From: Candidatus Peribacter sp.
GTDB taxonomy: Bacteria; Patescibacteriota; Gracilibacteria; Peribacterales; Peribacteraceae
Direction of reading: 5' to 3'
NCBI GenBank assembly: GCA_030647195.1
Contig: JAUSKD010000045.1
Span: 19,849 to 83,848 of the forward strand
Length of the DNA: 64,000 bases
This document shows, in pieces, positions 7,623 through 15,059 of this stretch (positions are counted from its first letter, which is position 1; the number at the start of each line of letters is the position of its first letter). The position numbers and the translations under genes are program-made. The notes under the pieces were generated by a model. That model searched no databases. It saw only the letters and a program-made list of their open reading frames with translations, and was not told the origin of the DNA.

Positions 7623-9569
7623 CTATTGCCCGCGTATCTGCCGCAGCGCCGCGCGTGCCTGCGCATTGCCCGGATCGTACGCAAGAATCGCTTCGAACTG
7701 GGCGGCCGCACCATTGCGATCTTTCTGCGTGTTAAAGAGCAGGATGCCCAGGTTCAGCCGCGCTGCGGTGAATTTCGGCTGCAGTCGCACCGCCTCGCGG
7801 TAGGCCTCTTCTGCCTCATCGCTGCGGCCGAGCTTCGTCAGCGCAACGCCCAAATTGTAGTGCGCCTGCGGAAAGAACGGATTCAGGTCGAGGGCTGCGC
7901 GGTATGCGGTCACGCCTTCTTCCAGCCGCCCCAGGCCGACCAGCAGCGCTCCCAAATTGAGCTGCGCCGGAGCGAAATCGGGAGCGGACAGAATCGCCTG
8001 TCGGTAATACCGTTCCGCAGTGACGTTGTTTCCCTGCTGTCCGGCAACGACGCCCAGTCCCAGAAGCGCGTAGACGTTTTGGGGGTTGAAGCGCAGCGCC
8101 TCTTCGTAGGTCGACCGGGCTTGGGCGAAGTCATTCTGTTCCCTCAGCGCGGAGGCCAGATTGCTCAGCGTCTTCGATTTGGAGCGGTTCAGTCCCGGTC
8201 CTGTGCGGCCCTTCTCGCGCATGATCGTCAGGGCGGTGTTGTACGAGGCAATGGCCTTCGCTTCATCCCCGCTGTAGCGCTGCACATTCCCCAGATTCAC
8301 ATGGGCCACGTAAGCATCGGGCGAGACCTTCAATGCCTGGGTGAACAGTGCCGTGCTGTCCTTCCATGTGCGCGACTGAAGAGCCGAGAGCACGCCCAGA
8401 GCCGCAAGCAGAAAACAGGCGGCGATGATGCAGGGTCTGGTCCGCGCACGGCAGAAATGTCCGAATGCCAGAATGATGAGGAAGAAGATGCCGATGCTCG
8501 GCACATAGGCGTAGCGGTCGGAGGCGAAGTAGAAGAAATCGCCCTTGGCGAAATTGAGCAGGGTGGGGGAGACGGTGATGAGGAAGAAAGCGATCCCGAA
8601 GAACACGTCCCTGGTCCACCGCAGTGACACCAGCGTGATCAGCAGGAGGAGGATGAAGAGCAGCAGGGGGATCAGGATGTCTGAGCGCGAGAGGGTGACG
8701 GGTCCCACGAAGGGATAGAGCACCGAAAGCCCGGACGGAGCGAAGATTTTTTCGAGGTAGAACATCATGCTCCTGGGGGCCATCAGCAGTTTCTCCGTCG
8801 GGCTGGATGCAGTCAGGACGCCCGTTTTGCCCATCCACGCGATCACGCCGAAGATTCCTGACAGTGCGAGGTAGGGGAGTTTCTCGCGGAGCATCCTGCG
8901 GTCCCACGCGCGGCGCTCATGGATGTCAAAGACGAAGAGGAGAACGGGCAGGGTGATCACGGTCACCTTGGCCAGCAAGCCCAGGGAGAATGCCGCGAGG
9001 CTTGCGTAGTACGTTTTGCTTTTCCCGTCAGAGCGGTATTGCAAATACGCAATCAGGCTCAGGAGGAGGAAGAACGTCGAGAGCACATCCTTTCGCGCGC
9101 TCGCCCACGCCACGGCTTCGGTGTGGAGCGGATGCAGTGCGAACAGAAGCCCCCCGAAGAGCGCTGTCCATCCCCGCCACGGTCGGTCCTGACCGCTGTG
9201 CCCCCGCCGCGTGAGCGTGAGCAGGAGCCACGCGACGAGCAGGGCATTCAGCGTGTGCCAGAGGAGGTTCTGGATGTGATAGATCGTGGCATTGGTCCCG
9301 CCGAGCAGGTAGTCGATCTGATAGCTGAAGAAGGTGAGCGGGATGTAGAGCTCGGGGTCGTAACTCGTGAAAATCGTCTTGAGTGAACCGGGTGTGATGG
9401 AGCGGATGGACGGGTTTTCGTAGATGAGCAGGCCGTCATCCCAGCGCACGAAGGTGTGGGTCAGCGAACTTCCGTAGACGAAGAACGTCGCGAGAAAAAA
9501 TGCACAGACGATCCACCAGAGCACGGGGCGGGACGGCAGGGAAGGGGACGAAGGATGGTCGGCGTTCAC
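7623..9569 (-). CDS. TMTC-type membrane glycosyltransferase with TPR repeats
   Basis: 648 residues. About ten hydrophobic segments fill residues 1-410, and the first loop carries FVRWDDGLLIYENP. A loop with LHPLHTEAVAWASARKD follows; both are typical of GT-C/TMTC-like mannosyltransferases of the PMT superfamily. Residues about 420-648 are five or more TPR units. Such enzymes transfer a sugar from a lipid carrier to protein outside the membrane. A likely but unproven substrate is the Ser-rich linkers of the surface proteins encoded just upstream on the same strand. The GTG start at 9569 follows a TAGAGT box by 6 nt, so the mRNA is probably leaderless. Sugar and acceptor cannot be read from the sequence. 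Confidence 0.85.
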   Translation of the reverse strand: MNADHPSSPSLPSRPVLWWIVCAFFLATFFVYGSSLTHTFVRWDDGLLIYENPSIRSITPGSLKTIFTSYDPELYIPLTFFSYQIDYLLGGTNATIYHIQNLLWHTLNALLVAWLLLTLTRRGHSGQDRPWRGWTALFGGLLFALHPLHTEAVAWASARKDVLSTFFLLLSLIAYLQYRSDGKSKTYYASLAAFSLGLLAKVTVITLPVLLFVFDIHERRAWDRRMLREKLPYLALSGIFGVIAWMGKTGVLTASSPTEKLLMAPRSMMFYLEKIFAPSGLSVLYPFVGPVTLSRSDILIPLLLFILLLLITLVSLRWTRDVFFGIAFFLITVSPTLLNFAKGDFFYFASDRYAYVPSIGIFFLIILAFGHFCRARTRPCIIAACFLLAALGVLSALQSRTWKDSTALFTQALKVSPDAYVAHVNLGNVQRYSGDEAKAIASYNTALTIMREKGRTGPGLNRSKSKTLSNLASALREQNDFAQARSTYEEALRFNPQNVYALLGLGVVAGQQGNNVTAERYYRQAILSAPDFAPAQLNLGALLVGLGRLEEGVTAYRAALDLNPFFPQAHYNLGVALTKLGRSDEAEEAYREAVRLQPKFTAARLNLGILLFNTQKDRNGAAAQFEAILAYDPGNAQARAALRQIRGQ

Positions 9570-9575
9570 CGTCCC

Positions 9576-9581
9576 ACTCTA
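9576..9581 (-). promoter_or_regulatory. -10 box TAGAGT, leaderless start
   Basis: The hexamer ends 6 nt before the GTG at 9569. No good -35 is visible. Confidence 0.55.
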
Positions 9582-9630
9582 AAACTCCCGCGCGCAGGAT
9601 GGTAGGCACCGGAAGAGATGAACAAATTAT

Positions 9631-10701
9631 TTATTCAATGTATGCCCTCTTGAGCAGATTGCGCGTCACGAAGAAGAGCAGCGCAAATGCTCCCATGATC
9701 GTAATCCAGAGCGCGGGTCCCGTTGCGGGTTGCGCAATGGGCAGCGGAGCGCCGCCGTGCAGGGTGGTCTTGGCCCCCTTCACGCTCTTCACGGACGAAG
9801 AGCTGCCTCCTGCGGTGATGGGTTTGCCCTGTGCGTCGAAAGGATGTGCGCGATTGCCGTTGACGGTGTACGGATTGACGGGCAGCTGTACGACGCGATC
9901 GGGTTCACGGCGGCTGTCTGAGGAGGCGGCACCCGAAGGCACGGAATTCCGCGCTCCGGCAGCAGGATACGCAGCATCGGCATCACCATTGCCCGCGAGC
10001 ACGGAAGCGATATCCACGAATCCGTCTGCGTCGGCAGGAGGCAGAGCGAATGCCAGGTTGCCTGTCCTGGAGAAGAGGGATGAAGATTGTCCCGCTCCGG
10101 CGGAGGAGGTGGCGCTGTGCGTTGCACTGTCGAAGGGAACTGTCTGCGCGAGGTTCTGCCTGGTCGCAGTGTTGACGGCAGCGGTCGGCGTTCCCGCCTT
10201 GGCTGCCAGCACCGTGATGCTGGCCTCCATGCCCTGTGCGTTGATGCTGTAGTAGGAATAAGTGCCGGCATCGAACTCAGGCGTGATGGTCAGTGTTGCG
10301 CTCTCTTTCGGCGCGATGGAGTGCGTGGAAAAGCATTCCTGATTGTGCGTGCAGAGCGCATCGGATTGCAGCACCTGCGGACGGTCGGTTTCATTGATCC
10401 AGCGGATGTCTCCTCCGGTGGTAACGGTGACGGAAGTCGGAGAGAAGCCGTTCTCGGTGATCCGAACCGTGGTCTCGGTGCCCTGATCAAATCCGAAGAA
10501 GAGCGAAAAGCCGATCGAGATGGCAAGCAGCATGCCTGCGATGGCAGCCGGTTGCCGTGACAGGCGTCGCATGCGCGGCTGGTGAGCTTGCTCTGCGGGA
10601 GGCTCCTGACTCTGTTTCGGTCTCTCCGCGACGTGCACGGGGAGTAGTTGCTCCTCCGCGGACGCATCGGTGGACTGCCAGTTGGGATGAAGATCGGTCA
10701 T
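9631..10701 (-). CDS. Cupredoxin-fold surface protein with degenerate copper site and sorting tail
   Basis: 356 residues. A cytoplasmic N-terminus precedes a membrane segment (about 52-70). A cupredoxin-like domain (about 78-165) starts with ITENGFSPTSVTVTTGGDIRW. In copper-binding relatives the ligands sit in a W-N...H segment and in a YYC..H..M loop. Here these read NETDRPQVL and YYSINAQGM, so His, Cys and His are replaced and only Met remains. A low-complexity Ala/Ser-rich spacer follows. The C-terminus has QPATGP (about residue 326), a hydrophobic stretch and RNLLKR, a sorting-signal layout. The gene overlaps the end of the cohesin-like gene by 4 bp, so the two are co-transcribed. It probably has a structural or partner-binding role rather than electron transfer. 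Confidence 0.82.
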   Translation of the reverse strand: MTDLHPNWQSTDASAEEQLLPVHVAERPKQSQEPPAEQAHQPRMRRLSRQPAAIAGMLLAISIGFSLFFGFDQGTETTVRITENGFSPTSVTVTTGGDIRWINETDRPQVLQSDALCTHNQECFSTHSIAPKESATLTITPEFDAGTYSYYSINAQGMEASITVLAAKAGTPTAAVNTATRQNLAQTVPFDSATHSATSSAGAGQSSSLFSRTGNLAFALPPADADGFVDIASVLAGNGDADAAYPAAGARNSVPSGAASSDSRREPDRVVQLPVNPYTVNGNRAHPFDAQGKPITAGGSSSSVKSVKGAKTTLHGGAPLPIAQPATGPALWITIMGAFALLFFVTRNLLKRAYIE

Positions 10702-12380
10702 GATGCGCGTGGAGTGTGGGTCAGGGCCACGATCTGTCTGCGAGAGGCGAGGGCGGTGCCGGTAATCGCCGAGATGGTGAGGATCAGGGTGACCACCGAA
10801 GACATGCCCGTCTCTCCGGGAACGGTGATCAATGTTTTGGTGGCCAGCAGGTCTCCCGTGAGGGGGGCAGTGGACGTCTTGGGATTCCCCACTTCGACTG
10901 CGACCTCCTGGCTGAAGGCGGATTCCTCATCCTGTGCGCTCAAGGCCCGAATGGCGACGAAGTACGTAGTCTTCTCGGGCAGGCCGCGGATGGCCATGCT
11001 TGTCGAGTCGCCCGAGATCGTCTTTCGCTGGATGTAGCGTCCGGTGGTCGTTCCGTAGTAGAGGTTGTAGGCCTTCAATTGGGAGGAGGTGAGCGGGTCC
11101 CAGGCGATGTACAGGCTGGTTCCTTCTGTCGTGATCCGCACGTTGCGCACCTGCAGCAGCGCGAAGGCGGTCCCGCTCGTGGGCGGCATGGCTGTTGGCG
11201 CAGAGGAAGATGCAACTGCCTTTGCACAGCGGTTGCTTTCGCAGATGCCGCTCATACAGTGGCTGCCTGCGGTGCACGCGCCTCCGTCTTCCACTTTCAG
11301 GATATCGCCGCGGCACACGCCTCCGCTGCAGAGTCCTCCCTTACAGTCGCCGTGCTCGCTGCAACTCATGCCATCGGGCAGCAGGGTCCGGGAGGTGGCG
11401 GAACTGGCGGAGGAGCCGGAACCGGTCGGGGCACTGGAGCTCGATTGCACTTCGGTTGTGCAGGCGATGGAACAGCCGTCGCCCGCGAGGAAGTTTCCGT
11501 CGTCACACTGTTCGCCGGCTTCCACGAGGCCGTTGCCACAAATGGGAGCTGCAACGGAAGAGGCGCTGCTCATTGTTGAAGAAATTGCGGAACTGCCGCT
11601 CCCTGCGGGATGCGTTGTGGCACTGCTCGTACTGGAACCGCTGCCGGATGCCTGCGAGACGGAGCTCGATCCGGATCCGGTGCTGGCGGCCGAGCTTGCG
11701 ACGGAGCCACTGTCGCTCGAGAGCGACGTGGCGGAGGAGGCGGAAGAGGCCGCGGGAGTTTCGAAGGTGACGAGCAGTGAACCGGGATTCTGGGTGAGAA
11801 TATCCTCCGTGCCGCCGGCATCCTTCACGGCGACGACGCGGGTGTGTCCCGTGGGTTGCACATCGTAGAAGCTGAGCACATCCGTTTTGGTTTGAGGTAC
11901 GGATTTCACCTGCAGGAGGACGCGAGCCACGAGGATTTCCTCGGTGGCAGGTTCTGCGGCGGCTGTTGCCGAGAGATCAATCTTGATGAGTCCGTCTGTT
12001 GCAGAAAATTCCAGCTCTCCCGGGGCGGGGGTGGAAAGTACGGCTCCGGCGGTGACCCCTTTCCCTTCCAGGACCGCAGAGTTGTACTGCAGCCATGCAC
12101 GCACACGGCTGATCTTTCTCTTTCCGGGATTGGTGAGCATCAGATCCATATGGAGCTGATCATCTTTCTTCTGCGGGGCGGTCTGGAGCGTTTCGGGGTC
12201 TTTCACGGTATACGTCGGGCAGGGGGTGGTGCCCTCTGCACAATGGGGTCGCAGAAAGAGTGTCGGCTCGGTTGTTCCCTCTGCCATGAACCCTGCCGGG
12301 ATCAGTAGAACCAATGCCAGCAGGGGGAGCAGAAGGATTCTGGCGACGGTCAGCCGACGGGGAGTGGCGGATGTGGTCAT
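10698..12380 (-). CDS. Cohesin-like surface protein with Cys-rich repeat, FN3 domain and sorting tail
   Basis: 560 residues. A signal peptide or anchor spans about 8-33. A cohesin-type beta-sandwich (about 55-215) shows the YNSAVLEGKGV motif that recalls the SYDPSVLEV segment of cohesins, and ends NPGSLLVTF. A Ser-rich linker follows. The Cys-rich unit starting at Cys281 (CGNGLVEAGEQCDDGN) belongs to the myxococcal disulfide-repeat type. A second Cys cluster (about 340-395), a fibronectin type III domain (about 408-505) and a C-terminal VPGETG plus hydrophobic segment plus ASRRQ complete it. It is surface-exposed and probably attached by sortase. The neighbouring upstream gene encodes a dockerin, its expected binding partner. 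The cohesin call is by pattern and moderately sure. Confidence 0.82.
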   Translation of the reverse strand: MTTSATPRRLTVARILLLPLLALVLLIPAGFMAEGTTEPTLFLRPHCAEGTTPCPTYTVKDPETLQTAPQKKDDQLHMDLMLTNPGKRKISRVRAWLQYNSAVLEGKGVTAGAVLSTPAPGELEFSATDGLIKIDLSATAAAEPATEEILVARVLLQVKSVPQTKTDVLSFYDVQPTGHTRVVAVKDAGGTEDILTQNPGSLLVTFETPAASSASSATSLSSDSGSVASSAASTGSGSSSVSQASGSGSSTSSATTHPAGSGSSAISSTMSSASSVAAPICGNGLVEAGEQCDDGNFLAGDGCSIACTTEVQSSSSAPTGSGSSASSATSRTLLPDGMSCSEHGDCKGGLCSGGVCRGDILKVEDGGACTAGSHCMSGICESNRCAKAVASSSAPTAMPPTSGTAFALLQVRNVRITTEGTSLYIAWDPLTSSQLKAYNLYYGTTTGRYIQRKTISGDSTSMAIRGLPEKTTYFVAIRALSAQDEESAFSQEVAVEVGNPKTSTAPLTGDLLATKTLITVPGETGMSSVVTLILTISAITGTALASRRQIVALTHTPRAS

Positions 12381-12401
12381 AGGGTGGAAGAACCAACGAA
12401 G

Positions 12402-12716
12402 TTACGGCAGGGTGCGCAGGATCCGCAGAGCGTCATCAATCGTGAACGAGCCATCCCCATTGGGGTCGGCCTTGAGCTGGTCGGGGGTCGCTTGCGCGTA
12501 CCCCTGCACCACCTCGAGAATTTGAATGACGTCCTGCACATCCACTCCGCCGTCTCCGGTCAGGTCACCACTTTGGCTCACGGAACCGGCTTCAATGAGT
12601 GCGATGGGCTGCACTTCACCGGCGCTTTGAATGCCGATGAGGAAGGAGGCCGCAACGCAGATCCCACTGAAGAAGAGGGCCCGCAAGAACTGCCGTGAAC
12701 GGTATGTAATGTGCAT
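12402..12716 (-). CDS. Small secreted dockerin-domain protein
   Basis: 104 residues from the ATG at 12716; an in-frame TTG at 12722 is less likely. A signal peptide or anchor (about 8-30) precedes a single dockerin type I domain with two EF-like calcium loops, DLTGDGGVDVQD and DPNGDGSFTIDD, each followed by a short helix (IQILEVV, LRILRTL). Dockerins bind cohesin domains. The protein consists of little else, which suggests an adaptor or a released ligand. It lies 21 nt upstream of the cohesin-like gene. A TATAAT box ends 8 nt before the ATG, predicting a leaderless message. Confidence 0.88.
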   Translation of the reverse strand: MHITYRSRQFLRALFFSGICVAASFLIGIQSAGEVQPIALIEAGSVSQSGDLTGDGGVDVQDVIQILEVVQGYAQATPDQLKADPNGDGSFTIDDALRILRTLP

Positions 12717-12724
12717 TTCCAAAC

Positions 12725-12730
12725 ATTATA
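12725..12730 (-). promoter_or_regulatory. -10 box TATAAT of the dockerin-cohesin-cupredoxin operon
   Basis: A perfect hexamer 8 nt before the ATG at 12716. No convincing -35 is seen. Confidence 0.6.
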
Positions 12731-12882
12731 GAATATTTCGGGTTTTCCCTCCAGTGCGGGGAAGTTGACTTGAGATACCGATCAGTATATTTCATCTAAG
12801 TGCATGTTGGTGTTCTACAACCTGATTATGATCTGTAAAGTATCGGAATAGACGCTTCGTGCGTACACTCAAGGCTCCTTTC

Positions 12883-13923
12883 ATGGAAAATGTCTTCCTC
12901 TTCACGGGCGAAAACAGCTTCACGCTCCTTGAGGAGCTTTCGAGGTGGATGCGTGAATTCAGGGAACGCCACGGCGAAGAGAACCTGACCCGTCTTTCTG
13001 CGGATGAGTTGACACCATCGGCGTTCCTTAATGAAATCGCATCTGCGCCATTCATCGCGGAGCGCCGTCTGGTCGTCGTGGACGACATTCCTTCGTTCTC
13101 TCAGGAGGAAGCTCCGACGGTCCCCCGACAGGGCACGGGGTCTGCGGGCAGGCGCAAGGCATCGAAAGGAGTCCTCGGCATGCGCGCAGTACTGGCACAA
13201 GTGCATCCGCAGGTGATCGTCCTCTTCGTCGCTCCCAAGCCCGATCGCAGGCTCGCATCCACAAAAGAACTGCTGGAGCTTGCGACCATCAAGACGTTTA
13301 CGCCCCTCAGCGGTGATGCTCTGCTCAAGTGGATGCAGGAGGCATTCCGTGCCGCGGGCGCCCAGACGGAGCCGGCCGTGCCGCGATTGCTTGCCCTGCA
13401 GGTGGGGGAGGACCAGCGCAAGCTCTCGCAGGAGATTGCCAAACTCGCACTGTTCGCAACAGGCCGCACGGTTACGTGCAGCGATATCGACGCGCTCGTG
13501 TTTCCTTCCGCGGAGCAGACGGTATGGCATCTGCTGGATCTGCTCGGGGAGGGAAAAGCGCAGGATGCTGTGCTGTACTGCCGCCAGCTGCTCAAGGGTG
13601 GAGAGAGCGCCCAGAGCATCTGGAATATCTTTCTCTGGATTGTCACGAGTCTGGTTTCCGTGGCGTCCGCGGTGAGCGAGGGAACGACCAGCGTGCAGGG
13701 CATCATGCAGGCGACGGGCGTGAAGTTCGGCGCGGCGCGTGCTCTGCTTCCCCTCGCACGATCCTGCCGGAAAGAGCAGCTCACAGATCTGCTTCTGCGC
13801 GTGACGGACGCCGACATCAGCCTGAAAACCGGCGCATGGAAGGCCGGTGCAGACTCCGAAGAGGAGCTCTTTGCGCTGCTCGACCGGTGCCTGCTTTGCT
13901 TCGGTGGTACGAAGCGTTTCTGA
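12883..13923 (+). CDS. holA: DNA polymerase III delta subunit
   Basis: 346 residues from the ATG at 12883 (an in-frame GTG lies at 12859). The start MENVFLFTGENSFTLLEEL matches the usual delta beginning (FxGE.S...EEL). The N-terminal AAA+-like fold, without a functional P-loop, has RRLVVVDDIPSF; the C-terminal helical collar domain follows. Delta opens the beta clamp in the clamp loader complex. A poorly conserved insert rich in basic and Ser residues lies near 85-110. A TACACT box at 12863-12868 and TTGACT at 12765-12770 are promoter candidates. It converges on a small gene that ends 17 nt away. Confidence 0.88.
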   Translation: MENVFLFTGENSFTLLEELSRWMREFRERHGEENLTRLSADELTPSAFLNEIASAPFIAERRLVVVDDIPSFSQEEAPTVPRQGTGSAGRRKASKGVLGMRAVLAQVHPQVIVLFVAPKPDRRLASTKELLELATIKTFTPLSGDALLKWMQEAFRAAGAQTEPAVPRLLALQVGEDQRKLSQEIAKLALFATGRTVTCSDIDALVFPSAEQTVWHLLDLLGEGKAQDAVLYCRQLLKGGESAQSIWNIFLWIVTSLVSVASAVSEGTTSVQGIMQATGVKFGAARALLPLARSCRKEQLTDLLLRVTDADISLKTGAWKAGADSEEELFALLDRCLLCFGGTKRF

Positions 13924-13939
13924 AGGACTGCATTCCGTT

Positions 13940-14362
13940 TCACTCGTTTTGAATTTTTCCGAGAATGTCTGCCGTATGGGCATCCTCTTCCACGCGCGCG
14001 CTCTGCTCGGTCTGTGAACGTTGTTCGCGGCGGGTGCGCCGCTCCTCATCGACCTTCTGCAGTAGCTGAGTTTCCCCGATGCGCTCGATCTCCTTGGCGT
14101 ACTTGCGATCGATCGCGGCGAGCTGCTGCTTCTCGTTCATCAGGATGTCCTTGAGGTTCTGGATTTGCTCGGGCGTCATCACCGGCAGGATGTTCACCCA
14201 GTACTGCCGCTCCTCGTCGTTCATGCTCTCGGACGCAAGGATCAGATCAATCAGCTCGGGAAACTTCGTTTTCAGATCATCGGGGATCTGGACGCCGGTG
14301 GATGCTTTCTGATCAGGCACGTAACCAGAGTACGCGGAATCACGGATCATTTGCAATTTCAT
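13940..14362 (-). CDS. Hypothetical helical protein (domain shared with 53529-54164)
   Basis: 140 residues, soluble and strongly helical and charged, with no signal peptide. Its middle (about 45-85) contains NILPVMTPEQIQNLKDIL followed by NEK. This resembles the corresponding part of the product at 53529-54164 (AIPKLSQFQIDELQKIL then EEEK). They probably share a small helical module, function unknown. The C-terminal third is Arg/Glu-rich and coiled-coil-like. It follows greA in the same direction after a short repeat region. No ribosome-binding site is visible, and the next in-frame ATG (14350) is an alternative start. Confidence 0.7.
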   Translation of the reverse strand: MKLQMIRDSAYSGYVPDQKASTGVQIPDDLKTKFPELIDLILASESMNDEERQYWVNILPVMTPEQIQNLKDILMNEKQQLAAIDRKYAKEIERIGETQLLQKVDEERRTRREQRSQTEQSARVEEDAHTADILGKIQNE

Positions 14363-14369
14363 GATTGGC

Positions 14370-14437
14370 GATTTGCGATTTTGGATATCAAACCACCTTC
14401 ACCAAATCGCAAATCTTCAAATCTTCACATCGCAAAT
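14370..14437. repeat. Inverted and direct repeats of AAATCGCAAATC
   Basis: GATTTGCGATTT (14370-14381) is perfectly complementary to AAATCGCAAATC (14404-14415). A third partial copy (ATCGCAAATC) lies at 14428-14437. The words AAATCTTC recur between them. The cluster fills the gap after greA and could form a hairpin in its transcript. Confidence 0.65.
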
Positions 14438-14441
14438 CTTC

Positions 14442-14987
14442 TCAGGCAACCTTCATGATCTCGTACCGGAAGGTCCCTCCGGGGGCGATCACTTCCACGC
14501 TGTCGCCGGTTTTCTTCGAGAGGAAGGCCTTGCCGAGCGGTGACTCGTTACTGATCTTGTTCTCGACGGGGTCGGCTTCGGTGGCACCCACGATGGTGTA
14601 GGTCTCGGGCTCGTCGCGGCTGGTCTTGTTGCGCACAACGACGGTGGAACCGATCTCGACGGTCCTGTGCGCCGTTTTCTCAGAGATGATCTTGGCATTC
14701 TTGATCTTGCGTTCCAACTCCAGGACCCGGCCCTCGACGAAGGCCTGTTCGTTCTTCGCCTCTTCATACTCGGAGTTCTCGGAAAGATCGCCGTAGGAAA
14801 TGGCTTCCTTCAAACGCTGGGCCACCTCCTGGCGTCGGGTCTTCTTCAGGTAATCGAGCTCGTCCTGCAGCTTCTTGAGTCCTTCCCGGGTCACGAGCGT
14901 CTGCTCGTCATCACCGATGGGTGTTGCACCAGTACCGCCTGAGGGTAGTGAATCTTCCGGAAGGGTGAAATCATCCATATCTGGCAT
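14442..14987 (-). CDS. greA: Transcription elongation factor GreA
   Basis: 181 residues from the ATG at 14987 (a GTG at 14996 is possible). An acidic extension of about 30 residues precedes the family core. The core has the N-terminal coiled coil (QTLVTREGLKKLQDELDYL to about residue 100), including GDLSENSEYEEAKNEQ with the acidic tip residues. The C-terminal FKBP-like domain has SPLGKAFLSKKTGD. GreA enters the RNA polymerase secondary channel and stimulates cleavage of backtracked RNA. A TAGGAT box lies at 15015-15020, and the leader is pyrimidine-rich (CACTTCTCCCCC). Confidence 0.95.
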   Translation of the reverse strand: MPDMDDFTLPEDSLPSGGTGATPIGDDEQTLVTREGLKKLQDELDYLKKTRRQEVAQRLKEAISYGDLSENSEYEEAKNEQAFVEGRVLELERKIKNAKIISEKTAHRTVEIGSTVVVRNKTSRDEPETYTIVGATEADPVENKISNESPLGKAFLSKKTGDSVEVIAPGGTFRYEIMKVA

Positions 14988-15059
14988 AGCAAACACGGGG
15001 GAGAAGTGAGCGCAATCCTAGGCTCTGCATGCGTTTCTTGCAAGGAATTCCCGGATTTC

